Notes: generated by a model not told the origin, from the letters alone. A DNA stretch of 64,000 nucleotides from Afipia sp. (GCA_017308575.1 JAFKEQ010000003.1:310001-374000); one strand, 5' to 3'. Counted from the stretch's first letter, positions 29,148 through 37,691 are shown. Program-made: numbers and translations.

Positions 29148-29717
29148 TCAGGCCGCCGCCGTGGTGGCGCTGGCCGCGATCTCGGCGCGAACGTGCTTGC
29201 GGTACCATTGGGTGAAGTAGGTGGCGCTGTTGCGGGCGGCGAATGCGATGGCGGCGCAGACCCACAGCGGCGTGCCGGGCAGGTAGATCGAGGCGACATC
29301 GGCAAGCAGCATCAGGATGAAGGCGCCGCTCCACACCAGCGACAGCACATAGTTGGTCCGGATGAAGCGCGGCTCGCCATGCAGCCGCGGCTCCACCACC
29401 TCACGCGCAAACTGCATGGTGAAGGGCTTGCGGATCGCGACCGATCCGAGGGCGATGGTCAGAAGGCCGGTGTCGATGATGACGCGAACGGTGGTCGGAT
29501 CGAGTTCGTGCCGGGCCAGCAGGTGATAGCCGGCGATGGCGAGAAACAGCGCCGCCGATCCGGCGGTCAGCACCTTGAGCGAGCGGCCCCGGAACATGTC
29601 CCACCCGATCAGCCCGAGCCCGAGGGCGGCAGCCACCGCCAGGCTGGCGGTGACGGTGGTCAGCAGCATCAGCGTGGCGAAAGCGGCGAAGGGAGCGAGG
29701 GTGAGGAACAGGGCCAT
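29148..29717 (-). CDS. Multi-pass membrane protein, first gene of the TetR-facing operon
   Basis: A 189-residue protein with about five hydrophobic segments (FLTLAPFAAFATLMLLTTVT; LAVAAALGLGLIGWDMF; VLSLVWSGAFILMLLADVAS) and a soluble end (NSATYFTQWYRKHVRAEIA). It resembles by topology the IspZ-like proteins downstream, but the family is not assured. Its promoter region carries two palindromes that are good candidates for the TetR operator. Confidence 0.65.
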   Translation of the reverse strand: MALFLTLAPFAAFATLMLLTTVTASLAVAAALGLGLIGWDMFRGRSLKVLTAGSAALFLAIAGYHLLARHELDPTTVRVIIDTGLLTIALGSVAIRKPFTMQFAREVVEPRLHGEPRFIRTNYVLSLVWSGAFILMLLADVASIYLPGTPLWVCAAIAFAARNSATYFTQWYRKHVRAEIAASATTAAA

Positions 29718-29737
29718 GACGGCAGCTCCGGCGAATT

Positions 29738-29756
29738 ATCTTGACGATGTAAAGAT
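29738..29756. promoter_or_regulatory. Candidate TetR operator 1
   Basis: Palindrome atcTTGAC-gat-GTAAAgat: one mismatch from the perfect form ATCTTGAC-N3-GTCAAGAT. It lies 21 bp before the minus-strand operon start at 29717, overlapping where its promoter should be. Confidence 0.6.
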
Positions 29757-29790
29757 GCGTTTAGGCGGTTCGGCGGCGGCCGTCAAGCAA

Positions 29791-29811
29791 AATCTTGACA
29801 GCGTCAAAATT
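29791..29811. promoter_or_regulatory. Candidate TetR operator 2
   Basis: Core TTGAC-AGC-GTCAA (29795-29807) is perfect, with near-symmetric flanks aatc / aatt. Centre to centre it is 54 bp from operator 1. An additional inverted gtcaag...cttgac pair at 29782-29799 overlaps it. It lies 20 bp before the TetR start, so autoregulation is likely. Confidence 0.65.
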
Positions 29812-29830
29812 GATGCCTAGGTTGGTTTCC

Positions 29831-30568
29831 ATGCCCGGCCCGGATGCAGCAAAGCGTGTGGACCGCTCCCGCACCCGTTCGGGAGATCGAAAGCCCGTTG
29901 TTGCGCGCAAGCCGGGCGTTTCCACGCCCAAAAAGCCGCGTCCTGCCGCAAAAAAAGCTGATCGCGGCACGCCCTATCATCACGGCGATTTGCACGAGGC
30001 GCTCCTTCAGGCCGCAAAGCGCGTGGCCGACCGCGAGGGGATCAACGGCCTGACCCTGCGTGCGGTGGCCCGCGAGGCCGGTGTCTCACATGCCGCGCCC
30101 GCCCACCACTTCGGCGACATCACAGGATTGCTCAGCGAACTGGCGGCGATCGGGTTCCAGAAATTTTCCGCAACCCTCGGACAGGCGGCCTGCGAAGCGG
30201 GGCCGGACAGCATGGCCGGCGCCCGCGCCCGCGCGAATGCTTATGTCGCGTTCGCCCGCGACAATCCCTGCATGTTCCAGTTGATGTTTCGCGCCGAGCG
30301 GCTGGACCACAACCGGCCGATGCTCAACGAGGCGTCGAAGGCGGCCTTCGCCAAGCTGGCGGGCATCGTCGCCGCGCAGCGCCATGAGGACGTCGCGCTC
30401 GATCATCTGACATTGGCGCAGGCGGCGGATGTGGCGCGCATCTGGTCGCAGGTGCATGGCTTCGCGATGCTCTATCTCGACGGCCGCCTGAAGCATATTC
30501 TCGATGCGACGCCCGGCGTGACCGCCGAGGAGCTGCTGGCCGCGATGCTCAAGCCGCCTGCCGCTTAA
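29831..30568 (+). CDS. TetR/AcrR family transcriptional regulator
   Basis: A 245-residue repressor. A basic N-terminal extension of about 45 residues (RSRTRSGDRK; PKKPRPAAKKADRG) precedes the HTH (HEALLQAAKRVADREGING and LRAVAREAGVSHAAPAHHFG). The ligand domain contains MFQLMFRAERLDHNRPML, typical of the WHG subfamily. It is divergent from the three membrane protein genes, with two shared operator-like palindromes between them. The ATG at 29831 is preferred over 29795, which would put the operator inside the gene. Confidence 0.85.
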   Translation: MPGPDAAKRVDRSRTRSGDRKPVVARKPGVSTPKKPRPAAKKADRGTPYHHGDLHEALLQAAKRVADREGINGLTLRAVAREAGVSHAAPAHHFGDITGLLSELAAIGFQKFSATLGQAACEAGPDSMAGARARANAYVAFARDNPCMFQLMFRAERLDHNRPMLNEASKAAFAKLAGIVAAQRHEDVALDHLTLAQAADVARIWSQVHGFAMLYLDGRLKHILDATPGVTAEELLAAMLKPPAA

Positions 30569-30784
30569 TCCGGCATCTTGCTGCGCCGGCCGCTGGCTGG
30601 AACCAATCTTGCTCAGCTTCGTCATGACATCCGGTCATCGGATCGTTCGCCGCCGCCGCTTCTGGCGTGTGGATCGTTGATATAACCGCAGCGAAAAGCA
30701 TGTCATGACGGCCGGAATCGCATTAAAAGCGGTGCCAAAGACCTGTCAGGTCCCGTTCGTTTTTCCTCCAGCGTTCAGTGAACC

Positions 30785-31501
30785 ATGCCCGCGATCCCGT
30801 CCAGCAAGCCCTACCGCATCGGCCGCTCTAAGACCGGCCTCGGTCTCTTCGCCACCAAGAAGATCAAGAAGGGGACCAAGATCATCCGCTATTTCGGGCC
30901 ACTGCTCGATTCCAAGAACAAGAAGCACGACGGGATCGACAACAAGTATCTGTTCGAGATCAACAATCGCTGGACCATCGACGGCTCGATCCGCAAGAAC
31001 ATCGCCCGCTACATCAACCACGCCTGCCGGCCAAATGCGGAATCCGACGTCAATTCGCGCAAGCGCAAGGTTGTGATCCGCGCCATCAAGACGATCCAGC
31101 CGGGTGACGAGATCAACTACGATTACGGCACCGACTATTTCAAGATCTTCCTCAAGCCGATCGGCTGCAAGTGCGATCACTGCGAGGCAAAGCGGGCGAA
31201 GAAGCGCGCCGAGGAGCGGGCCGAAAAGCTGCGGCTCAAGCTGAAGGCGCAGAAGAAGGCCGAGAAGGAAGCTCAGAAGGCGGACAAGAAAGCCAAGCCT
31301 GCCAAGAAGCTTGCAAAGAGCAAGGCGAAAGCCGCGCCGAAGCGCAAGACTGCTGGCGCCAAAACTGCTGGCAGCAAGACCGCCGCGCCGCATGCCCGCG
31401 GGACCGGCAAGCCGACCAAAACCAAGGCCTCGCGAACAACCCCGCTCGCGCGCGGCCGCAAGGCGAAGGCGGGCGCCACGCGCCGCGCGTCGTCGATGTA
31501 A
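30785..31501 (+). CDS. SET-domain protein with histone-H1-like Lys/Ala tail
   Basis: SET proteins methylate lysine using S-adenosylmethionine. Residues 1-125 are the SET domain: GLGLFATKKIKKGTKIIRYF, RYINHACRPNAES (the NHxCxPN cofactor motif), GDEINYDYG (catalytic Tyr region), then a post-SET zinc motif GCKCDHCE at about 128-135. Residues about 138-238 are a repetitive Lys/Ala/Arg tail (KKAEKEAQKADKKAKPAKK) like histone H1 or AlgP, likely DNA-binding. The 216-bp gap upstream shows no clear feature. Target unknown; a nucleoid protein or ribosomal protein is possible. Confidence 0.85.
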   Translation: MPAIPSSKPYRIGRSKTGLGLFATKKIKKGTKIIRYFGPLLDSKNKKHDGIDNKYLFEINNRWTIDGSIRKNIARYINHACRPNAESDVNSRKRKVVIRAIKTIQPGDEINYDYGTDYFKIFLKPIGCKCDHCEAKRAKKRAEERAEKLRLKLKAQKKAEKEAQKADKKAKPAKKLAKSKAKAAPKRKTAGAKTAGSKTAAPHARGTGKPTKTKASRTTPLARGRKAKAGATRRASSM

Positions 31502-31540
31502 TATTTTTCCGGCACTTTTCAGTTGGTTTGAAAACCTCAC

Positions 31541-31640
31541 CCTGAGGAGCCGGTTCGTCAGAAGCGGCGTCTCGAAGGGCGAGGTTTTCAGCAAAAGTCC
31601 TCAATCCTTCGAGACGCGCTTCGCGCTCCTCAGGATGAGG
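31541..31640. repeat. Palindromic repeat after SET gene
   Basis: Arms of the cctgagga / tcctcagg and tctcgaag / cttcgaga type form a long hairpin between convergent genes. Same family as at 21003-21149. May serve as bidirectional terminator. Confidence 0.75.
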
Positions 31641-31657
31641 ACTTTCAAGCAGAGCAT

Positions 31658-32104
31658 TTAGCGCCGGATCAGCACCACGCCGGCAATCAGAAGACCCGCG
31701 CCGAGCAGGCGCGGCAGATCGATCGGGCGTTCGGTGAGGCCCAGCCAGCCGAAATGATCGAGCGTGATCGAGGCCAACATCTGGCCCGCGACCAGAACCG
31801 AGATGAAGGTGGCCGCGCCGAGCTGCGGGACAAGGAAAATGGCGAGGCCGATGAAAATCGCGCCCAAGGCGCCGCCGCTCCATTCCCACCACGGAACCCG
31901 TCCCACCACGCTTGCCGACGGGATCGGATCGCGCAACGCGATCGCCAGCACGATCATGCAGAGCAGGCCGACGGCATAACTTGTGATGCCGGACCATGCC
32001 GCGGAGTTGAGGGCGAAACGAAGGTTGGCGTTGAGAGCCTGCTGCGTGACGATGCAGACCCCTCCGACGACGGTGAGTGCGATGGGCAGAGCGAGATTGA
32101 ACAT
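31658..32104 (-). CDS. DMT-superfamily small membrane protein (DUF606/YdcZ type)
   Basis: From the ATG at 32104 the product is 148 residues with about five hydrophobic segments (LALPIALTVVGGVCIVTQQA; TSYAVGLLCMIVLAIAL; GALGAIFIGLAIFLVPQLG; LLGAGLLIAGVVLI). The sequence and length match the single-unit YdcZ/DUF606 transporters, which usually work as dimers. Follows the 58-residue gene on the same strand, 38 bp apart. Confidence 0.8.
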   Translation of the reverse strand: MFNLALPIALTVVGGVCIVTQQALNANLRFALNSAAWSGITSYAVGLLCMIVLAIALRDPIPSASVVGRVPWWEWSGGALGAIFIGLAIFLVPQLGAATFISVLVAGQMLASITLDHFGWLGLTERPIDLPRLLGAGLLIAGVVLIRR

Positions 32105-32142
32105 TGTGGGTCTCGAAAGGTGGAGGGGCTGAGGTTTCCGGC

Positions 32143-32319
32143 TCAGAGTCCCTTGAACATATTTCCGGCGAGCAGCAGCAGATAGCTGATGCCGAGCGTC
32201 ATGAAGCCATGGCCGCTGATAAATGGAATCTTCACGCGCGCATACACGGTCAGCGCAGCGAGAATGGCCAGAATGATCGACACCAGGAAAATCGGAAATG
32301 ACGGCGCGCTGAGGTTCAT
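32143..32319 (-). CDS. 58-residue membrane protein
   Basis: A short gene with an aaggga ribosome site before ATG 32319. The product starts MNLSAPSFPIFLVSIILAIL, has one clear membrane helix (about 8-28), a SGHGFMTLGISYLLLLAG second hydrophobic segment (about 37-52) and the end NMFKGL. It lies directly upstream of the DUF606 gene and is probably in its operon. No function is known. Confidence 0.75.
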   Translation of the reverse strand: MNLSAPSFPIFLVSIILAILAALTVYARVKIPFISGHGFMTLGISYLLLLAGNMFKGL

Positions 32320-32445
32320 GATCGGTCCCTTCTGAATTGGCGAAGGGAGTGAAGCCCATGCGCGCCGCGTGTTGCAAGCTCTGCGAGGATTGTGACTGTG
32401 GATGAAGGCCGGGCGATGGTCCGCCCGGCCTGTATCAATGGCGTG

Positions 32446-32847
32446 TCAATGCGCGCTGCGCTCGCCCGCGCTCCGCCGCAGGCCGATGAATTGCAGTTCC
32501 GCGAATACGCCGACGGCGATGGTCTGCATCACGATCAGCGCCTGCCCGAACAGGGTGGGCGATCCCCAGCCGGAGAGCAGCAGGACGATGCTGGCGATCG
32601 CCCACGCGGCGTTGATCGCGATCACGGCCTTGACCGCGTTCGAAGACATCATGCCGCGCGTGCCGAGATAGCCGACCAGCGCCGCATAGGTCACCAGAAC
32701 GAATCCGGTCTCGCGCAGAAACGCCTCGGGAAGATGTGTCAGCGATGCGAGAAGTCCGGCACCCAGGACGAACATCAGTGCGGCAACGCCGCTGAAGACG
32801 GCATCGGCCTGCAGGGCGCGGCGCAGGAACAGGGACGGATGGATCAT
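32446..32847 (-). CDS. Hypothetical four-helix membrane protein
   Basis: A 133-residue protein starting MIHPSLFLRRALQADAVFSG with an agaaggaag ribosome site. Four hydrophobic segments are visible (AALMFVLGAGLLASL; FVLVTYAALVGYLGTRG; AVKAVIAINAAWAIASIVLL; QALIVMQTIAVGVFAELQFI). It is divergent from the XRE/MmyB regulator with a palindrome between them, so it is the likely target of that regulator. Confidence 0.65.
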   Translation of the reverse strand: MIHPSLFLRRALQADAVFSGVAALMFVLGAGLLASLTHLPEAFLRETGFVLVTYAALVGYLGTRGMMSSNAVKAVIAINAAWAIASIVLLLSGWGSPTLFGQALIVMQTIAVGVFAELQFIGLRRSAGERSAH

Positions 32848-32920
32848 GTCAGGCTTCCTTCTGCTTGGGTGATCTCGGTTAAAACGCTGCGGACGATGGG
32901 CCCGCCTGCGAGTGAAATCG

Positions 32921-32937
32921 ATTACCCCGCAGGTAAT
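32921..32937. promoter_or_regulatory. Candidate operator of the XRE/MmyB regulator
   Basis: Perfect inverted repeat ATTACC-ccgca-GGTAAT in the 124-bp divergent gap. It resembles the ATTACCT...AGGTAAT palindromes that I recall for MmyB-type regulators in proteobacteria. It lies 35 bp before the regulator start. Confidence 0.65.
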
Positions 32938-32971
32938 GGAGCGCGCGATGCCTGCGTGATAGCCTGCGGAC

Positions 32972-33811
32972 ATGATGACCACACAGGCTTCGGCGCGCCG
33001 CGCCGTCAAACCGTCCGCCAAGGGCAGGCCGACCTTCGGCGATCACCTGCGCGAATGGCGGCAGCGCCGCCACCTCAGCCAGCTCGATCTTGCGGGTGAT
33101 GCGCAGATCTCCGCGCGGCATCTCAGCTTCGTCGAGACCGGACGCGCGGCGCCCTCGCGCGACATGGTGCTGCGGCTGGCGGAGCGGCTCGACGTGCCGC
33201 TGCGCGAGCGCAACGTGCTGCTGGTCGCCGCCGGTTTCGCGCCTGCGTTTCCCGATCGCTCACTGGATGATCCGGCATTGGCCGCGGCGCGGCAGGCGGT
33301 GGACACGATCCTGAAAGCGCATGAGCCGTATCCGGCGCTTGCGGTGGACCGCCACTGGAATCTGATTTCGGCCAACCGCATGGTGCCGCCGTTGCTCGAG
33401 GGCGTCGCGCCGTCGCTGCTCGCGCCGCCGCTCAACGTGATGCGGCTGAGCTTTCACCCCGAGGGGCTCGCGCCGCGCACGGTCAATCTTGCGGAATGGT
33501 GCGCGCACCTGCTCGAGCGCCTGCATCGCCAGTGCGAGACCACCGCCGATCCGGTGCTGATCGCGCTGTATGAGGAATTGAAGTCGTATCCGGTCCCGGC
33601 GCGGAAAACGCCGCATCTTGTCGGTGCCGATGCGCTGGCGGTGCCGTTCCAGATGCGCGCAGGCGACGACGTGCTGAGCTTCATCTCGACCACGATGGTG
33701 TTCGGCACGCCGCTGGATGTGACGCTGTCGGAGCTGGCGCTGGAGACCTTCTTCCCGGCGGACGAGACCACCACGGCCTTCCTGCACCGGATGGCGAAGG
33801 GGCTGGGGTGA
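32972..33811 (+). CDS. XRE-family regulator with MmyB-like ligand domain
   Basis: A 279-residue regulator. The HTH (residues about 22-80) has LREWRQRRHLSQLDLAGDA and SARHLSFVETGRAAPS. The C domain (about 100-270) is the MmyB-like PAS-type ligand domain (HEPYPALAVDRHWNLISANR; FHPEGLAPRTVNLAEW), which in related proteins binds fatty acids. Divergent from a membrane protein gene with a perfect palindrome between them. Confidence 0.88.
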   Translation: MMTTQASARRAVKPSAKGRPTFGDHLREWRQRRHLSQLDLAGDAQISARHLSFVETGRAAPSRDMVLRLAERLDVPLRERNVLLVAAGFAPAFPDRSLDDPALAAARQAVDTILKAHEPYPALAVDRHWNLISANRMVPPLLEGVAPSLLAPPLNVMRLSFHPEGLAPRTVNLAEWCAHLLERLHRQCETTADPVLIALYEELKSYPVPARKTPHLVGADALAVPFQMRAGDDVLSFISTTMVFGTPLDVTLSELALETFFPADETTTAFLHRMAKGLG

Positions 33812-33872
33812 GGCGGGTTGCCTTATCGCCCTTGCGGCTTATCTTCCGGGAACATCCAGACAGGAGCGTCCC

Positions 33873-34532
33873 ATGACCGACATCAAGCCGCTGCAGATCG
33901 ACATCGTGTCCGACGTGGTCTGCCCATGGTGCTACATCGGCAAGAAGCGGATCGAGGATGCGCTGGCGCTGGCGAGCGATGTGCCGGTCCATGTCAACTG
34001 GCGGCCGTTCTTCCTCAATCCATGGGTGCCACGCGAAGGCATTTCGCGCGACGAGTATCTGACCGCGAAGTTCGGCTCGCCCGAGGCGTACAAGAACATC
34101 GCGAGCCGCGTGGTCGATGCGGCGGCGGAAGAAGGGCTGCAGTACAATCCCGGCAGCGTGAAACGCCAGCCCAACACCATCGACAGCCATCGCCTGATCC
34201 TGTGGGCGGACGCGGAAGGCAAGGCCGCACAGATGAAGCAGCGGCTGATGGAGCTTTATTTCCGCGACGGCGGCGATCTCACCGACGTCAATGTGCTGGT
34301 GCAGGCGGCGGCCGATGTCGGTCTCGATGCCGAGACCGTCCGCAAGCGCCTCGCCACCGACGAGGATGTGGAGCGGATTTCTGCGGACGCTCAGGAAGCT
34401 TCCGAGAAGGGCATCTCCGGCGTGCCGACATATGTCTTCGCGCAGAAATACGCCGTCTCCGGCGCGCAGCCCGCGGAGCAACTGGCCCGCGCCATCCGGC
34501 AGATTTCCGCCGAGATCAATCAGGCGGCATAG
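33873..34532 (+). CDS. DsbA-family oxidoreductase of FrnE type
   Basis: A 219-residue cytoplasmic DsbA-like protein with the active-site motif CPWC (VSDVVCPWCYIGKKR, Cys about 17 and 20), the helical insert, and the cis-Pro loop GISGVPTYVF. FrnE-type proteins act as disulfide isomerases or in polyketide pathways; the exact substrate is not evident. No signal peptide, so cytoplasmic. Confidence 0.9.
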   Translation: MTDIKPLQIDIVSDVVCPWCYIGKKRIEDALALASDVPVHVNWRPFFLNPWVPREGISRDEYLTAKFGSPEAYKNIASRVVDAAAEEGLQYNPGSVKRQPNTIDSHRLILWADAEGKAAQMKQRLMELYFRDGGDLTDVNVLVQAAADVGLDAETVRKRLATDEDVERISADAQEASEKGISGVPTYVFAQKYAVSGAQPAEQLARAIRQISAEINQAA

Positions 34533-34535
34533 GAT

Positions 34536-35789
34536 TTACGCCGCTGCCGCCGCCGGCTGCGGCAGTTTCGCCGGCAGGCACGCCACCGCGATGAAGATCA
34601 CCGCCGCCGAACTCGCCATCAGGCGGAACAGCGTGTCGAAGCCGTAATTGCCGTAGATGAATGAGATCATCGGCAGCGCCAGCGCGAACACCGTGAAGCT
34701 GACCACATAGCGCACGCCATAGATGCGGGCGCGGGCCTCGCCGCTCGCCATCTTGCCGATCATGAAGTCGTTGATCGGAACCTGGCCGAACGCGCCGAGC
34801 ATGAAGCCGAACGCGGCCGCAAGCGCCCAGGCGTCATGCAGGCCGGGCATCGCGGCGAAGAATACCACCTGCATCGCGGCGACGATCATGAACACCGTGC
34901 GCGGCCCGAGCCGGTCGAGCAGGCTGCCGACCACAAGCTGCGCGATCGAGGCCACCGCGAACACCACGAAGGTGAGCGCGCCGAGCATGGTCGCGACATC
35001 GCCCTTGGCGGCGGTGACGCCGCTTGCCGCAAGCCACTGCGCCATGTCGTTCGCAACGCCCTGCAGGCGTTCGTCGAAGATTTTCGGCAAGGCGAAGGTG
35101 GTGGACTGGAACACGAGGCTGGAGACAGCGGTGGTGAGAAACACGATCGCCGTGATGCGCAGCATCAGCGCCTTCATGTCCGGGCCGGGCAGGGTGGACG
35201 CCACGGAGGGCGGAGGCGCTTTTTGATGGGCCGTCGAAACCTCGCGCCACTGATGCACGGTATAGAGCAAGCCGGTTGCGATCGAGAAAATGCCGGGCAC
35301 GATGAAGGCTGTGCGCCAGCCGCCATGATCGATGAAATAGCCGGTGATCAGCGCCGCGCTGGCGACGCCGAGATTGCCCCAGACGCCGTTCATGGCGAGG
35401 CGCATGCCGGTGTTCTTCCACTTTTGCGTGACGATGGCGAGGCCGACCGGATGATAGATCGCGGCGAATACGCCGACGATGAACAGGCCGATGCCGACCT
35501 GCAGCGGCGTCTGCGCGAAGGCGGTGGCGATCGACGCCGCGCCGATGCCGACGAAGAACACGGCGATCATGCCCTCGCGGCTCCATTTGTCGGCGAGCCA
35601 GCCTGCGGGCCATGAGAACAGGCCGAAGGCGAAGAAGCCCGGCGTCGCGTATTTCAGAAGCTCGCTGTAGCTCAGTCCCCATTCGCGCGAGAGCGCCAGC
35701 GCCGCCACCGTCGCGAAGATCAGCGTGAACAGGTGGTCGAGATAGTGGCCGATATTGAGAAACAGAAAGTCGATGCGGTCGCGGGTCAT
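34536..35789 (-). CDS. MFS transporter
   Basis: A 417-residue protein with about 12 membrane segments. The MFS pattern includes SWPAGWLADKWSREGMIAVF (loop 2-3 motif) and AAIYHPVGLAIV, with GVWGNLGVASAAL in helix 5. The first helix sequence (LNIGHYLDHLFTLIFATVAA) is of the type seen in fosmidomycin-resistance-like or sugar-phosphate exporters. Substrate unknown. It is convergent with the FrnE gene (3 bp between stops) and divergent from the AraC-type regulator. Confidence 0.82.
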   Translation of the reverse strand: MTRDRIDFLFLNIGHYLDHLFTLIFATVAALALSREWGLSYSELLKYATPGFFAFGLFSWPAGWLADKWSREGMIAVFFVGIGAASIATAFAQTPLQVGIGLFIVGVFAAIYHPVGLAIVTQKWKNTGMRLAMNGVWGNLGVASAALITGYFIDHGGWRTAFIVPGIFSIATGLLYTVHQWREVSTAHQKAPPPSVASTLPGPDMKALMLRITAIVFLTTAVSSLVFQSTTFALPKIFDERLQGVANDMAQWLAASGVTAAKGDVATMLGALTFVVFAVASIAQLVVGSLLDRLGPRTVFMIVAAMQVVFFAAMPGLHDAWALAAAFGFMLGAFGQVPINDFMIGKMASGEARARIYGVRYVVSFTVFALALPMISFIYGNYGFDTLFRLMASSAAVIFIAVACLPAKLPQPAAAAA

Positions 35790-35936
35790 GGGAGGTCCGG
35801 CTTTTTGGAGCGCGATCCGGTCCGAAAGCCTGCTTCCGGGATAGCGCTCGGGATTCTGGCTTCAAAATACCCTTGGCGGGATGGCGTTGTCATGCCAGAA
35901 ATCATCGAGAATCTGCCAATCAGGTTTTGACCGCTC

Positions 35937-36734
35937 ATGGCCTCCCGCGCACCTGACCGCCGCAGCACCAACGCCAACGACTATCAGTTCGTGCCGCGCC
36001 CGCTCGCGGCGATGTCGAAAAGCTTCGCCGACGGCCACGAGATCGCGCCGCATCATCATGCGCGCGACCAGCTTGTCTATGCGGTCAGCGGCGTGATGCG
36101 CATCCGCACCGCCGATGAAGCGTGGATCGTGCCGCCGGACCGCGCGGTGTATCTGCCGGCGCAGACCGAACATTCCATCGGCATTCGCGGACAGGTCGAG
36201 ATGCGCACGCTCTACATCGCGCGCCGCGCCGGCGACGATCTGCTGGAGGCCCCGACCGTGCTGGAAGTCTCGCCGCTGCTGCGCGAACTGGTGCTGGCGC
36301 TGATCGAGGAGCCGGTGATCTATGACGAGCAGGGGCGCGGCGGTGCCATGGCGCATCTGATCCTGAGCGAGATCGCGAAGGCGCGGCGGCTGTCGCTGGT
36401 GATTCCGATGCCGCGCGATCCGCGGTTGCTGCGGCTGTGTAATGCGCTACTGGCCGATCCGTCGAGCCGTCTCACACTGGACAACTGGGTTTATACGGCA
36501 GGCGCCTCGTCGCGCACGCTGGCGCGGCTGTTCGAGGCGGAGCTTGGCCTGAGCTTCGCGGCGTGGCGTCAGCGCGTGCGGTTTCACAACGCGCTGGAAG
36601 CCATTGTTGCGGGCGAGCCGATCTCGCGCGTGGCCGAGCGCAACGGCTATCGCAGTTCGAGCGCCTTCGCTGCGGCCTTCCGCAAGGCGATGGGCCAGCC
36701 GCCGAGCGCGCTGCGGGAAGCGGGGATGGGGTGA
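35937..36734 (+). CDS. AraC-family regulator with N-terminal cupin
   Basis: A 265-residue regulator. The cupin domain (about 20-105) has HHHARDQLVYAVSGVMRI; the C-terminal AraC HTH (about 165-260) has WVYTAGASSRTLARLF and VAERNGYRSSSAFAAAFRKA. It is 147 bp from the divergent MFS transporter gene, so regulation of that transporter is a reasonable inference. No clear palindrome was found in the gap. Confidence 0.88.
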   Translation: MASRAPDRRSTNANDYQFVPRPLAAMSKSFADGHEIAPHHHARDQLVYAVSGVMRIRTADEAWIVPPDRAVYLPAQTEHSIGIRGQVEMRTLYIARRAGDDLLEAPTVLEVSPLLRELVLALIEEPVIYDEQGRGGAMAHLILSEIAKARRLSLVIPMPRDPRLLRLCNALLADPSSRLTLDNWVYTAGASSRTLARLFEAELGLSFAAWRQRVRFHNALEAIVAGEPISRVAERNGYRSSSAFAAAFRKAMGQPPSALREAGMG

Positions 36735-36746
36735 GAGCCTGAGCCC

Positions 36747-37691
36747 TCACGCCTTCTTCAGATAGTAGTTCGCGTTCTTGCCGAGCGCGATACGGCGGAT
36801 CACGCGGCGCATGGTCTCCGAGCCGCGCAGCGGTTCGACGACAGCGGCGGCGGTGCGATAGGCCGCGAGCTTGATGCCATCGAGCGCGGGTTTCTTGCCC
36901 GGCGCGGCCTGCGGCAGGCCGAGGCTGCGCAGCATCGAATTGAAGCGGTGCAGGTCGTTCATGCGGCGCACCTCTTCGGTCTTCCAGGTGATCGCCATCG
37001 AGATCGAGTGCGATCCCTTGGTCTTCACCCAGTGCGGCCACTGGTAGGGAATGTAGCAGCCGTCGCCGGCGTCGAGATTGAACTCGATCCCGCGCGGGCG
37101 GAAGCTTTCATTGAACGGCACATTGCGATGCTTGACGGTGGAATGCTCCACCTGCGCGTCGTCGGCGATCTGGCCGTCGCGGTTGTCGTACACCGCGAAA
37201 ATCTTCTCGCCATAGATCTGCACGAAGAAATTGTCCTCGGCGTCCATGTGGAACGGCGTAGTCGAATTCGGCGACGAGACGAACAGGAAGCCCTCGATCT
37301 GCGAGAAGCCTGCATCCTCGATGCTCTTGAAGCCGCGCGCGCGGGCCACCGAGGTCAGTGCGTCTTCCAGCAGCGCGCGATATTCCGGCGACTTCTCGAT
37401 GCGCTTGAGCACCATCCAGGCGCCCGCGGTCTGGATGCGGTTGACGACCTCGACCGGATTTAGATCGACGCTCTGCACCTTGTCCGGATCCTGGCTGATA
37501 TCGGCATTGCCCGAATTGTATTCGATCAGGTCGCGCGGCATGTCGGCCGCGAGTTGCGCGATACGCGTCAGCGTGAGCAGCGGATGGCCCGCCAGCTTGT
37601 GACGGATCGCGAAAGGCTTGAGCGGAAAATCCCGCTTCAAGGATTCATTGTCGGCAGTGATGACGGGCGCAATGCCGGAGGTGGCGTTCAT
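36747..37691 (-). CDS. JmjC-type cupin oxygenase
   Basis: From the ATG at 37691 the protein has 314 residues. The jelly-roll core has the 2-oxoglutarate/Fe(II) pattern HxD (TPFHMDAEDNFFVQIYGEK, His about 150) and a distal His (YIPYQWPHWVKTKG). This predicts an Fe(II)/2-oxoglutarate hydroxylase; substrate unknown. Its ATG overlaps the stop of the GNAT gene by 4 bp, so the two are translationally coupled. It ends NANYYLKKA. Another possible view is a non-catalytic cupin, but both iron ligands are present. Confidence 0.82.
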   Translation of the reverse strand: MNATSGIAPVITADNESLKRDFPLKPFAIRHKLAGHPLLTLTRIAQLAADMPRDLIEYNSGNADISQDPDKVQSVDLNPVEVVNRIQTAGAWMVLKRIEKSPEYRALLEDALTSVARARGFKSIEDAGFSQIEGFLFVSSPNSTTPFHMDAEDNFFVQIYGEKIFAVYDNRDGQIADDAQVEHSTVKHRNVPFNESFRPRGIEFNLDAGDGCYIPYQWPHWVKTKGSHSISMAITWKTEEVRRMNDLHRFNSMLRSLGLPQAAPGKKPALDGIKLAAYRTAAAVVEPLRGSETMRRVIRRIALGKNANYYLKKA

